A stretch of DNA of 64,000 nt, from the NCBI GenBank assembly GCA_964402055.1, contig CAYOAV010000004.1, forward strand, positions 4,602-68,601, written 5' to 3'. Under the pieces are notes generated by a model. It was not told the origin of the DNA, did no database searches, and saw nothing but the letters and a program-made list of their open reading frames with translations. Origin of the DNA: UMGS363 sp964402055 (lineage in GTDB: Bacteria; Bacillota; Clostridia; Oscillospirales; Ruminococcaceae). The position numbers were made by a program, and so were the translations under genes. Below are positions 25,045 to 33,076 of this stretch, piece after piece; position 1 is the stretch's first letter, and each line of letters starts with the position of its first letter.

Positions 25045-27126
25045 TTATTCAGCCTTGCCTCTTGCAGTCATAATCTTTTCTGCAACGTTCTTAGGAACTT
25101 CAACGTAGCTATGTGGTTCCATTGTATACTGACCACGACCCTGTGTCTTGGAACGGAGGTCGTTGGAGTAACCGAACATTTCAGAAAGCGGAACGAGAGC
25201 GTCAACCTGAGCTGTTCCGTTATTGATCTCCTGACCGAGGATCTGTCCTCTTCTGGAGTTAAGATCGCCGATTACAGTTCCCATAAAGTCCTCAGGAACG
25301 ATAGCGGAAACCTTCATGATAGGTTCGAGAATGCAAGGATTTGCCTTCTTCATAGCTTCCTTGAAAGCCATAGAACCTGCGATGGAGAATGCCATTTCAG
25401 ACGAGTCAACTTCATGATAAGAACCATCATAAAGTGTAACCTTTACGTCAACAACAGGATATCCTGCGAGGATACCTGACTTCATAGCACCCTGAATACC
25501 CTTGTCAACAGCAGGAATGTATTCCTTAGGAATAGCACCGCCGACAACGGCATTTACAAACTCATAGCCCTTACCAGACTCATTAGGCTCAAGCTTGATC
25601 TTAACGTGACCGTACTGACCCTTACCACCCGACTGACGAGCGTACTTGTGATCAACATCAGCAAGAGTCTTAACAGTTTCCTTATATGCAACCTGAGGTG
25701 CACCAACGTTAGCCTCAACCTTGAATTCACGGAGAAGACGGTCAACGATGATATCGAGGTGAAGCTCACCCATACCTGCGATGATAGTCTGACCTGTTTC
25801 TTCATCAGTCCATGTCTTGAAGGTCGGGTCTTCTTCAGCAAGCTTTGAAAGACCAACGCCCATCTTTTCCTGACCAGCCTTTGTCTTAGGCTCGATAGCG
25901 AGCTGGATAACAGGCTCTGGGAATTCCATAGACTCAAGGATTACAGGATGCTTAGGATCGCAAAGTGTATCACCTGTGGTTGTATTCTTAAGACCAACGC
26001 AAGCAGCGATATCGCCTGCATAAACAGTATCGATATCCTTTCTGTGGTTGGAGTGCATCTGAAGGATACGACCCATTCTTTCGTTATTATCCTTAGTTGC
26101 GTTAAGAACAGTTGCACCTGCGTCAACGCTGCCAGAATATACACGGAAGTAGCAAAGCTTACCAACAAACGGGTCTGTAGCGATCTTGAATGCAAGAGCT
26201 GCAAAAGGCTCGTTATCATCGGAAGGTCTTTCTTCTTCAGCACCTGTATCGGGGTTCACGCCCTTGATATGCGGGATATCAAGAGGAGAAGGCATATAGT
26301 CAACGATAGCGTCGAGAAGCTTCTGAACACCCTTATTTCTGTAAGAGGTACCGCAAACAACAGGAACCATTGTATTTGCGATAGTACCCCTACGGATACA
26401 TTTCTTGATTTCCTCGATAGTGATCTCCTCACCACCAAGATATTTTTCCATGATCTCGTCGTCCTGCTCCGCAACAGCTTCGAGCATAGCCTCACGATAT
26501 TCTTTAGCCTTGTCAACCATATCAGCAGGGATATCTTCAACTCTGATATCCTTTCCAAGATCATCGTAATAGCAATATGCCTTCATCTCAACGAGGTCGA
26601 TGATTCCCTTAAAATCGTCCTCAGCACCGATAGGGAGCTGGATAGGAACAGGGTTACATTTAAGACGGTCGTGCATCATTTCTACAACGTGGTAGAAGTT
26701 AGCACCCATAATATCCATCTTATTAACGTAAACCATTCTAGGAACCTGATATTTGTTTGCCTGTCTCCAAACTGTTTCAGTCTGGGGCTCAACACCGCCC
26801 TTTGCACAAAGAACAGTTACAGAACCGTCGAGAACACGAAGTGAACGCTCAACCTCAACTGTAAAGTCAACGTGGCCGGGGGTATCGATAATATTGATTC
26901 TATGGCCTGCCCAGTGTGCAGTAGTAGCAGCGGAAGTAATTGTGATACCTCTCTCCTGCTCCTGTGCCATCCAGTCCATTGTTGCAGCACCATCATGAGT
27001 TTCACCGATCTTATGGTTTACACCTGTATAAAAAAGGATACGCTCTGTTGTGGTGGTTTTACCTGCGTCAATGTGAGCCATTATACCAATATTTCTTGTA
27101 TCTACAAGTGTACAATCTCTTGGCAT
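25045..27126 (-). CDS. fusA: Elongation factor G
   Basis: The translocase GTPase. The 693-residue product has GIMAHIDAGKTTTTERILFY, the switch I RGITITSAATTA, DTPGHVDFTVEVERSLRVLDG and YVNKMDIMGANF. Domains II to V follow, with GQTIIAGMGELHLDI and the C-terminal MFGYSNDLRSKTQGRGQYTMEPHSYVEVP segment split over the last 50 residues. Full length, no anomalies. It follows rpsG by 35 nt. Confidence 0.99.
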   Translation of the reverse strand: MPRDCTLVDTRNIGIMAHIDAGKTTTTERILFYTGVNHKIGETHDGAATMDWMAQEQERGITITSAATTAHWAGHRINIIDTPGHVDFTVEVERSLRVLDGSVTVLCAKGGVEPQTETVWRQANKYQVPRMVYVNKMDIMGANFYHVVEMMHDRLKCNPVPIQLPIGAEDDFKGIIDLVEMKAYCYYDDLGKDIRVEDIPADMVDKAKEYREAMLEAVAEQDDEIMEKYLGGEEITIEEIKKCIRRGTIANTMVPVVCGTSYRNKGVQKLLDAIVDYMPSPLDIPHIKGVNPDTGAEEERPSDDNEPFAALAFKIATDPFVGKLCYFRVYSGSVDAGATVLNATKDNNERMGRILQMHSNHRKDIDTVYAGDIAACVGLKNTTTGDTLCDPKHPVILESMEFPEPVIQLAIEPKTKAGQEKMGVGLSKLAEEDPTFKTWTDEETGQTIIAGMGELHLDIIVDRLLREFKVEANVGAPQVAYKETVKTLADVDHKYARQSGGKGQYGHVKIKLEPNESGKGYEFVNAVVGGAIPKEYIPAVDKGIQGAMKSGILAGYPVVDVKVTLYDGSYHEVDSSEMAFSIAGSMAFKEAMKKANPCILEPIMKVSAIVPEDFMGTVIGDLNSRRGQILGQEINNGTAQVDALVPLSEMFGYSNDLRSKTQGRGQYTMEPHSYVEVPKNVAEKIMTARGKAE

Positions 27127-27161
27127 AAATTAAACCTCCATAAATTGCAGCATTCAGCCGT

Positions 27162-27632
27162 TTACCAACGGTAATGTGCAAATGCCTTGTTAGCTTCAGC
27201 CATCTTATGAGTATCTTCACGCTTCTTGCAAGCACCGCCTGTGCCGTTCATAGCGTCCATGATCTCAGCTGCAAGTCTTTCCTTCATGGTTCTTTCATTT
27301 CTTGCTCTTGAATAGGTTGTGAGCCATCTAAGTCCGAGAGTCTGACGTCTTTCAGGACGTACCTCCATAGGAACCTGATATGTTGCACCACCTACACGGC
27401 GAGCCTTAACTTCGAGTACAGGCATAATGTTCTCGAGAGCTTCATTGAAAGCTTCAAGAGCGTCCTTGCCAGTCTTTTCAGCAACGATTTCAAATGCACC
27501 GTAAACAATCTTCTGAGCAACACCCTTCTTACCGTCAAGCATAATGTTGTTGATAAGACGTGTTACGATTTCAGAATTGTAAACAGGATCACACAAAACC
27601 TCACGTTTTGCGATTTTACCTCTTCTTGGCAT
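27162..27632 (-). CDS. rpsG: 30S ribosomal protein uS7
   Basis: Ribosomal protein S7, 156 residues from ATG 27632, which follows AAGGAGGG. It starts MPRRGKIAKREVLCDPVYNS and has the conserved KARRVGGATYQVPMEV and RTMKERLAAEIMDA segments. An ATG 23 codons upstream is rejected because it lacks a site and the extension is not family-like. It lies 181 nt downstream of rpsL, a longer gap than usual, containing hairpins. Confidence 0.98.
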   Translation of the reverse strand: MPRRGKIAKREVLCDPVYNSEIVTRLINNIMLDGKKGVAQKIVYGAFEIVAEKTGKDALEAFNEALENIMPVLEVKARRVGGATYQVPMEVRPERRQTLGLRWLTTYSRARNERTMKERLAAEIMDAMNGTGGACKKREDTHKMAEANKAFAHYRW

Positions 27633-27718
27633 AGTTCTTCCCTCCTTCATAGAAATGATATCATAGGTACTCGTTTCAATCCACAAATTTTGCGATGACA
27701 CGCACTTCCAATGCAGAG

Positions 27719-27761
27719 GTATTCAATATATATAAAATGAATACTCCACACTAATATGTGG
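27719..27761 (-). repeat. Two small hairpins in the rpsL-rpsG intergenic region
   Basis: CCACA/TGTGG (27746-27761) and GTATTCA/TGAATAC (27719-27744) can each form a short stem within the 181-nt spacer. In enterobacteria S7 regulates the str operon by binding this same spacer; whether that holds here is inference. Confidence 0.45.
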
Positions 27762-27813
27762 TTTCATTGAGTTACACAACTAATGATATGCCAATTGTTA
27801 ATTCTTTGTGCTA

Positions 27814-28239
27814 TTACTTAGCTGCACCAGCCTTAGGCTTCTTTGCACCGTACTTGGAACGAGCCTGATTTCTCTTAGCTACGCCCTGTGCGTCAAGTGT
27901 GCCTCTGATAATGTGGTAACGTACACCAGGGAGATCCTTTACACGTCCGCCTCTGATAAGAACAACAGAGTGTTCCTGGAGGTTATGACCGATACCTGGG
28001 ATATAAGCTGTTACTTCTGTACCGTTTGTAAGCTTTACTCTGGCAATCTTTCTCATAGCTGAGTTAGGCTTCTTAGGTGTAGCAGTTCTTACAGCTGTGC
28101 AAACGCCTCTCTTCTGAGGTGCACTCTGGTCGATCTGGATCTTCTTCTTGGAGTTATAACCCTTCTGAAGAGCAGGAGCTGTTGATTTCTTTTCAGAAAC
28201 CTCTCTTCCCTTACGAACCAACTGGTTAAAAGTAGGCAT
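27814..28239 (-). CDS. rpsL: 30S ribosomal protein uS12
   Basis: Ribosomal protein S12, 141 residues, first gene of rpsL-rpsG-fusA-tuf. The TPKKPNSAMRK loop has the wild-type lysine associated with streptomycin sensitivity. The family's PGVRYHIIRGTLDAQGV is present. Compared with E. coli the N-terminal region is about 15 residues longer (around GYNSKKKIQIDQSAPQKRG), an insertion shared by many Clostridia. AAGGAG precedes the ATG. Confidence 0.98.
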   Translation of the reverse strand: MPTFNQLVRKGREVSEKKSTAPALQKGYNSKKKIQIDQSAPQKRGVCTAVRTATPKKPNSAMRKIARVKLTNGTEVTAYIPGIGHNLQEHSVVLIRGGRVKDLPGVRYHIIRGTLDAQGVAKRNQARSKYGAKKPKAGAAK

Positions 28240-28300
28240 AATCTATCTCCTTTCCGAAAAAATATTATGGCAACGCCTTTACAGCATCACACATTTATAT

Positions 28301-28329
28301 ATTATAACCACATTCTCCCCATTTGTCAA
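28301..28329 (-). promoter_or_regulatory. Promoter of the str operon
   Basis: TTGACA (28329-28324), 17-nt spacer, TATAAT (28306-28301): a consensus promoter 62 nt upstream of rpsL. Confidence 0.92.
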
Positions 28330-28482
28330 GCACTTTTAACAAATTTTTTCAAAAAATTTTGTCAGATAATTTTCTGCATTGTTGTATAAAAATCAAAAAC
28401 ACTAATATAAGATAGTATAACGTTATTTTTCAAAAATATCAGAGTTTATGGGCAAAATTTTTCGGAATATTTTAAAAAGCTC

Positions 28483-28511
28483 TTGATTTATCTGAAAAAA
28501 TATGATATACT
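28483..28511 (+). promoter_or_regulatory. Promoter of tRNA-Arg
   Basis: TTGATT (28483-28488), 17-nt spacer, TATACT (28506-28511), ending 12 nt before the mature tRNA. Confidence 0.8.
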
Positions 28512-28522
28512 AAAAAAGTGAT

Positions 28523-28597
28523 GCCCCCTTAGTTCAATGGATATAATAAGCCCCTCCTAAGGGCTAGTTGTGAGTTCGATTCTCGCAGGGGGTGCCA
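28523..28597 (+). tRNA. tRNA-Arg (anticodon CCT)
   Basis: A complete cloverleaf: acceptor stem GCCCCCT/AGGGGGT, D-arm with TTCAATGGATA, anticodon stem AGCCC/GGGCT around CTCCTAA (anticodon CCT, reads AGG), T-arm with GAGTTCGATTCTC, discriminator G and an encoded CCA end. It stands alone with its own promoter and terminator. Confidence 0.97.
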
Positions 28598-28604
28598 GAT
28601 AACA

Positions 28605-28645
28605 ACGTCGAAAGCACTTTTTTAAGAGTTTTCGGCGTATTTTAT
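28605..28645 (+). terminator. Terminator of tRNA-Arg
   Basis: ACGTCGAAA and TTTCGGCGT form a 9-bp stem (one G-U) with a 16-nt A/T-rich loop, followed by ATTTTATT. The T run is modest. Confidence 0.65.
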
Positions 28646-28712
28646 TACTATTATCTATTGAAAATTGCAATATAAAGTGTCACCAAAGAATCAAAATGAT
28701 AATTAGGAATCC

Positions 28713-28810
28713 GCTGATTAAAGCAAATCGTTCATTTCGTCGTTTTGAAAAATGTACGAGTTTACGTTTTTGAGTATATTTTGAAAAACGGCATAAACGT
28801 ATTAATCAGC
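28713..28810. repeat. 98-bp imperfect palindrome downstream of tRNA-Arg
   Basis: The 343-nt gap between the tRNA and the chemoreceptor holds a nested palindrome. Outer arms are GCTGATTAA (28713-28721) and TTAATCAGC (28802-28810). Inner arms at 28741-28757 and 28774-28790 match at 14 of 17 positions. An open frame overlapping it looks spurious. It may be a MITE-like element or a structured RNA. Confidence 0.55.
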
Positions 28811-28879
28811 AGTTCCTTAGTGCGTACTCAACAACTGCTCTACGGACTGTTATTGGCAGAAAATTCAGTGTTTGTCAAT

Positions 28880-28928
28880 AAAAAACCGCCCGACCTTCAG
28901 ACAAAGCCTGAAAATCGGGTGGTTTTTT
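28880..28928 (-). terminator. Terminator of the chemoreceptor gene
   Basis: A 14-bp stem AAAAAACCACCCGA/TCGGGCGGTTTTTT (minus-strand reading, one G-U) with an inner TTCAG/CTGAA stem lies 13 nt after the chemoreceptor stop and ends in a T run. The plus strand also has a T run, so it may work in both directions. Confidence 0.9.
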
Positions 28929-28940
28929 TATGTAATACTA

Positions 28941-30629
28941 TTAGCAATCTGTACGAAGATTAAACTGTTCAACAAGCGACTTACAGGTATCAGCCTGTGC
29001 TGAAAGCTGTTCGGAAGCCGCCGCAGTTTCCTCGGAGGTCGCACTGTTCGTCTGAACAACGGTTGCGATCTGCTCAATTCCGATAGTAACCTGACGAACT
29101 GATTCAGCCGCCTCTCTGGAATCGTTAGCTATCTTGACATTGATCTCTGCAACCTCGCCAGCACCCTTGGCAACGTTAGTCATATCCTCGGCAACCTCGT
29201 TCACAATTTCACTGCCCTTTTCGATTGCCGCAACAGTGCTTTCGATAAGAGCTGTTGTCTGTGTTGCCGCCTCTGCGGATTTTCCTGCAAGGTTTCTTAC
29301 CTCGTCAGCAACGACTGCGAAGCCCTTGCCTGCCGCACCTGCTCTTGCCGCCTCAACAGCCGCATTAAGTGCAAGGATATTTGTCTGGAATGCGATATCT
29401 TCAATTGTCTTGATGATCTTCTTAGTTTCATCTGAAGAAGTGCTGATCTCATTCATAGCAGTTACAAGCTCGGTTATCTTTTCATTTGCTCTTGCAAGCT
29501 CATTACCTGCGTTGGAAGTCTTTTCATCAGCAACAACAGCATTGTCTGCGTTATCGCTTATCATCTTGGAGATAACATTGATAGTGGAAGAAAGCTCCTC
29601 AATAGAAGAAGCCTGCTCGGTAGCACCCTGTGAAAGTGAAACGGAAGCCGCAGATACCTGAACAGCACCGCTGTCAACCTGGTCAGCCGCATTTGCAATT
29701 TCGGAAAGAGTTGCACTGAGCTTTCTATTTATCTGTCTTATTGAAAGGATAATATCACGGTAATCGCCCTTGTAATTTTCCTCGCATCTAGTCTTAAGAA
29801 CAAAATTACCGTTGGACATCTCACCAAGAAGATAATTGATATCGTCAATAATTTCACACTGATACTTCTGGAACTGCTTTACGGAAGCGGCAGTCTGACC
29901 GATTTCGGTATCATCAGCTGCAACGTCAAATTCGTTGTGCATTTCGCCCTCAAGGAAATCGTGCATCTTATCCTTGATCTTAACGATAGGAACAATAAGC
30001 TCCTTAAGAACGAAGCTCATAACCATTACCTGGAAAAGAAGTGCAACAACAATTGCCGAATATGTAATAATATCAGCAATATTGCATACAACATTGTTCC
30101 TGTCGATCTGCTTCTGCATTCTTTCCTCAACGCTTATGCTGAAATCATCAGTGAGCTGTGAGATCTTGTTCGCACCTGCAACGTAATCAGAGCCGTAAAG
30201 AAGATTGATAGCGGAGGAAGTATTGCCCTTTTCCGTCATAGCAAAAGCCTGTTCTTCAAGAGCTGCAAGGTCAGCGGAAAGAAGCGAAATTTCGTCCATA
30301 ATAGCCTGCTCATCATCGGTAATACCGATTTCCTGCATAGCTGCAAGAGAATTATCTCTGCCCTTGGTAACGTTTATTTCCTCATTGTAGCTGTTAAGAT
30401 AGGTGCTGTCGCCGGTAGAAGCATAGGATCTTGCCATTCTTGTGAGAAGCTCCGAAGAATTCCTGAAGGTTTCGGAGTAAACGTAAAGATCGTACTTGTT
30501 TTCAAGCTCCTCTTCAAGGTTGCCGCTTGCAACAGAAACAGCAACATTACATATACCGATTATCACAAGCAGAACTATTGCCGTGATAGTAAGTATTCGT
30601 GCCTTTACCGATTGTTTTAATTTCTTCAT
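28941..30629 (-). CDS. Methyl-accepting chemotaxis protein
   Basis: A 562-residue transmembrane chemoreceptor. TM1 spans about residues 10-32, a 4-helix-bundle-like outer domain follows (about 35-175), and TM2 lies around 180-205 (IITYSAIVVALLFQVMVMSFVL). A HAMP-like linker leads to the cytoplasmic signalling coil. Its hairpin tip is the highly conserved AFQTNILALNAAVEAARAG next to GKGFAVVADEVRNLAG, which contacts CheA/CheW. The C-terminus (FNLRTDC) lacks a CheR-binding pentapeptide. The ATG at 30629 follows GAGGGAAA. No other chemotaxis or flagellar gene is in the window, so it is an orphan receptor of unknown ligand. Confidence 0.95.
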   Translation of the reverse strand: MKKLKQSVKARILTITAIVLLVIIGICNVAVSVASGNLEEELENKYDLYVYSETFRNSSELLTRMARSYASTGDSTYLNSYNEEINVTKGRDNSLAAMQEIGITDDEQAIMDEISLLSADLAALEEQAFAMTEKGNTSSAINLLYGSDYVAGANKISQLTDDFSISVEERMQKQIDRNNVVCNIADIITYSAIVVALLFQVMVMSFVLKELIVPIVKIKDKMHDFLEGEMHNEFDVAADDTEIGQTAASVKQFQKYQCEIIDDINYLLGEMSNGNFVLKTRCEENYKGDYRDIILSIRQINRKLSATLSEIANAADQVDSGAVQVSAASVSLSQGATEQASSIEELSSTINVISKMISDNADNAVVADEKTSNAGNELARANEKITELVTAMNEISTSSDETKKIIKTIEDIAFQTNILALNAAVEAARAGAAGKGFAVVADEVRNLAGKSAEAATQTTALIESTVAAIEKGSEIVNEVAEDMTNVAKGAGEVAEINVKIANDSREAAESVRQVTIGIEQIATVVQTNSATSEETAAASEQLSAQADTCKSLVEQFNLRTDC

Positions 30630-30669
30630 TTTCAATTTCCCTCTTATGTTATTATTCTCATAACCTATC

Positions 30670-30689
30670 ACGTTGATATATATTAACGT
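30670..30689. promoter_or_regulatory. Palindromic operator-like site in the chemoreceptor leader
   Basis: A 20-bp near-perfect palindrome with arms ACGTTG/TAACGT around ATATATAT lies between the chemoreceptor promoter and its start codon, about 20 bp downstream of the -10 box. It is placed where a repressor would block transcription. No regulator gene is adjacent. Confidence 0.45.
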
Positions 30690-30707
30690 AATAAAGCTAT
30701 TACAAAC

Positions 30708-30735
30708 ATTATACCACTTAAACGATAACTTTCAA
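30708..30735 (-). promoter_or_regulatory. Promoter of the chemoreceptor gene
   Basis: TTGAAA (30735-30730), 16-nt spacer, TATAAT (30713-30708). Confidence 0.75.
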
Positions 30736-31109
30736 AGCAAATACCCATATATTTACCAATATTTTACACTTTATTGACATTTCTCCGCAATTTTTGCGTA
30801 AATAAATCCCGATAAAACAGAAATTTAACATTTTTATGAGTTGCTGTACAAATCAAAGCTTATTGTAGATTGAACTCTCGCTGAATAGTAAATGCCCCAT
30901 CTTAGAGGTGGGACATCTTGCCTAAGTTATATTTTAGTGAGCGGATTCCATCATTGAGGATAGCATACTATATGATTAAATTAATTCTATCCCTAGGAAA
31001 TACAGATGCATACTGCTATAAAATCCAAATGACGAAAATAAAGCTGATGGGAAATAAAACAAAATCAGTTCAAACAAATTAATCTTGTTAATTATTTTAA
31101 AAGCTTTCA
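30736..31109. other. Intergenic region with one GC-rich hairpin
   Basis: No gene is seen in this 374-nt AT-rich stretch. A hairpin at 30896-30912 (CCCATCT-TAG-AGGTGGG), flanked by ATG/CAT (30892-30916), stands out as locally GC-rich. It resembles the subterminal hairpins of IS200/IS605-type elements, but no transposase remains, so this is only a suggestion. Confidence 0.4.
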
Positions 31110-31334
31110 TCAAATTAGTATTTTTAAATTCTGCAAAGTAATATAAAAAAAGGAAAAAACAAGCACACCTAATGCAGATAAAAAAGTCATAGCAGGTTCA
31201 GAATAATATATTAACCATAAAAAAGGCATAATTAATGTACTAAACAACAATAAAGGATTGACTACATACTTATGACCAGCAATAAAGAACACTAAAGGAA
31301 TTACAATTGCTCTTGCACAAATAAAAATATTCAT
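31110..31334 (-). CDS. Small hydrophobic protein, unknown
   Basis: A 74-residue frame rich in Leu, Ile, Phe and Val that could form two or three membrane helices (about residues 5-20, 26-43 and 48-70). A GAGG lies 10 nt before the ATG. I do not recognise a family; base use is similar to the flanking AT-rich DNA, so it could be a remnant or a chance frame. Confidence 0.35.
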   Translation of the reverse strand: MNIFICARAIVIPLVFFIAGHKYVVNPLLLFSTLIMPFLWLIYYSEPAMTFLSALGVLVFSFFYITLQNLKILI

Positions 31335-31372
31335 GTAAATTATACCTCGAATAGAATGAGATACAAAGTCGC

Positions 31373-31405
31373 TTTGGACACCTTCCCTTACAGAGGGTGT
31401 CCAAA
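31373..31405. terminator. Inverted repeat after the yesL-like gene
   Basis: TTTGGACACC and GGTGTCCAAA form a perfect 10-bp stem just downstream of the yesL-like stop. Imperfect outer pairing (AAAGACG/CGACTTT on the minus strand) can lengthen it. The T run on the minus strand is short, so termination strength is uncertain. Confidence 0.55.
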
Positions 31406-31418
31406 ATGGTCGTCTTTT

Positions 31419-32045
31419 TTATCTTCTTAAGGATGAAGGATCTTCTTCAATTTTGCGGAAAATGTGCATAGCCACTCCGCTTATTGTGAACATAATACAC
31501 GCTGGTCCGATTAACGCTCCGATAAACATTGTCGTTGCGTTCCAGAAAATTATAAGCAGTTCTATCACTATTATTACAAGCAAAAGAACAGTTCTGCCAA
31601 AAAATTTCATTCCAATTCTGAACGAATTTTTTATGGAATTTATCACTGTATTATCATATCTTGCAAGAAGCGGAAAGACATACAACAGGCAGAAAATGAA
31701 AATATATGCCGAGAAACAGCCCATTATCAACAGACCAATTCCTCCGTTTTCCGATGCATTATATATCTGAAAATCAAGATAAACTGCCTCAAAGCATATC
31801 GGTGGCAAAAGACCTATCAATATCCCCTGCTTCCAGTTTTCCTTAAAGGCTTTCCAGAAATCCTTGATAACATCGCCCTCCTGATCCTCCGACATTCGCA
31901 GAAGGACAGAAAATGCGGCAATGGTGCTTCCGCCTATGGTAAATATTGGGATACAGAACAACACCCACATTATATTCAGCTTCAGGATATCCCAAAGCCT
32001 TTGCATAAACTGATAAAGCGGACTATCAATACTAAAAAACTTCAT
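31419..32045 (-). CDS. yesL: YesL family (DUF624) membrane protein
   Basis: A 208-residue protein with about five membrane helices. It matches the YesL/DUF624 pattern: an N-terminal LWDILKLNIMWVLFCIPIFTIGGSTIAA, then an amphipathic DFWKAFKENWKQGI before the second helix. These genes accompany LplB/LplC-type sugar permeases in Bacilli and Clostridia; their molecular role is unknown. The ATG at 32045 follows TTGGAGG, and an in-frame TTG inside that site is rejected. It lies 54 nt after the permease gene and is probably co-transcribed. Confidence 0.85.
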   Translation of the reverse strand: MKFFSIDSPLYQFMQRLWDILKLNIMWVLFCIPIFTIGGSTIAAFSVLLRMSEDQEGDVIKDFWKAFKENWKQGILIGLLPPICFEAVYLDFQIYNASENGGIGLLIMGCFSAYIFIFCLLYVFPLLARYDNTVINSIKNSFRIGMKFFGRTVLLLVIIVIELLIIFWNATTMFIGALIGPACIMFTISGVAMHIFRKIEEDPSSLRR

Positions 32046-32099
32046 TAATACCTCCAAAAAAAGGCAACGGGATCTCTTTACGAAACCCCGTTTTTAATA

Positions 32100-33062
32100 T
32101 TAACCCTTTACTGCACCAAGCATAATACCCGATTCAAAATATCTTTGCATAAACGGATATACAAGCATAATCGGAATGATAGTTATCATTGAGATCGTAT
32201 ACTGGATTATCTTCGTATTCATCGCACCCGTAAGAGCGGCGGTATCGGAGCTTGATGTTGCACCATTTACCATTGCACTAAGGTTGGACGACTGATTAAG
32301 ATAAACATAAAGTCTATGCTGAACTGTATAAAGCTCAGGTGAATTTGAGTTATAGATAAGTGAATCCTGGAATGAATTCCAATGTCCTACCGCACCGAAA
32401 ATTGCAATTGTTGCAAGGATAGGCTTTGAAAGCGGCCAGATGATTTTATAGAATATCTTCCAATAGCCTGCACCGTCAATGAACGCACTTTCCTCGATCT
32501 CTCCCGGGATAGATTCAACATATGTCTTAACAAGAATAATATTGTAAGGAGAAACGATTGCAGGAATGATATAAACGAGGAATGAATTTGTAAGTCCGAG
32601 CATTGAAAGGTTGAGGTATGTAGGGATAAGACCTGCATTGAAATACATTGTGATAACAAGGAATCTGTACCACAGCTTTCTATGCCACATTTCGTTCTTA
32701 GTCATAAGATAACCTGCGAGTGCGGAAGCAAATACCATAAGGACCGTACCGATGAGGGTTCTTAAAATTGTGATGACAAAGGAATTCCAAAGATCATTTA
32801 CATTCGCCATCATAATGTAGTTCTGAATGGTAATCTGCTGGGGAAGGAACGTAATTACGCCCTTTTTAACAAGCTCATTATTCGAAATCGTATTGATGAA
32901 GATATAATAGAATGGGAAAATACAGCTGAGTGTGAATACAATGAAAAACAGATAATTCAGAATATTGAACACGATATCTCCAGGAGTCAGCTTGATTTTC
33001 GTGGTATGCTTTTTAAAATATTTATCCTCGGCTCTCTGAGCCTTTTTTTCTTCACGAGTCAT
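32100..33062 (-). CDS. Carbohydrate ABC transporter permease, LplC/YtcP type
   Basis: A 320-residue inner-membrane permease with six helices, related to MalG and closest in style to B. subtilis LplC/YtcP/YesQ. The EAA loop, which contacts the ATPase, reads ESAFIDGAGYWKIFYKIIWPL, split around residue 215. The C-terminus FESGIMLGAVKG is characteristic. AAGGAGG precedes the ATG. It lies 14 nt after the partner permease. Neither a binding protein nor an ATPase is encoded next to it; such permeases often share an MsmX-type ATPase encoded elsewhere. Confidence 0.92.
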   Translation of the reverse strand: MTREEKKAQRAEDKYFKKHTTKIKLTPGDIVFNILNYLFFIVFTLSCIFPFYYIFINTISNNELVKKGVITFLPQQITIQNYIMMANVNDLWNSFVITILRTLIGTVLMVFASALAGYLMTKNEMWHRKLWYRFLVITMYFNAGLIPTYLNLSMLGLTNSFLVYIIPAIVSPYNIILVKTYVESIPGEIEESAFIDGAGYWKIFYKIIWPLSKPILATIAIFGAVGHWNSFQDSLIYNSNSPELYTVQHRLYVYLNQSSNLSAMVNGATSSSDTAALTGAMNTKIIQYTISMITIIPIMLVYPFMQRYFESGIMLGAVKG

Positions 33063-33076
33063 TTCAAACTGCCTCC

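Noticed and set aside
25948..26844. 298-codon plus-strand open frame opposite fusA
   Set aside because: Antisense shadow of EF-G with no recognisable domain or ribosome site.
28745..28963. 72-codon frame after tRNA-Arg
   Set aside because: It runs through the 98-bp palindrome and the chemoreceptor terminator and has no ribosome site.
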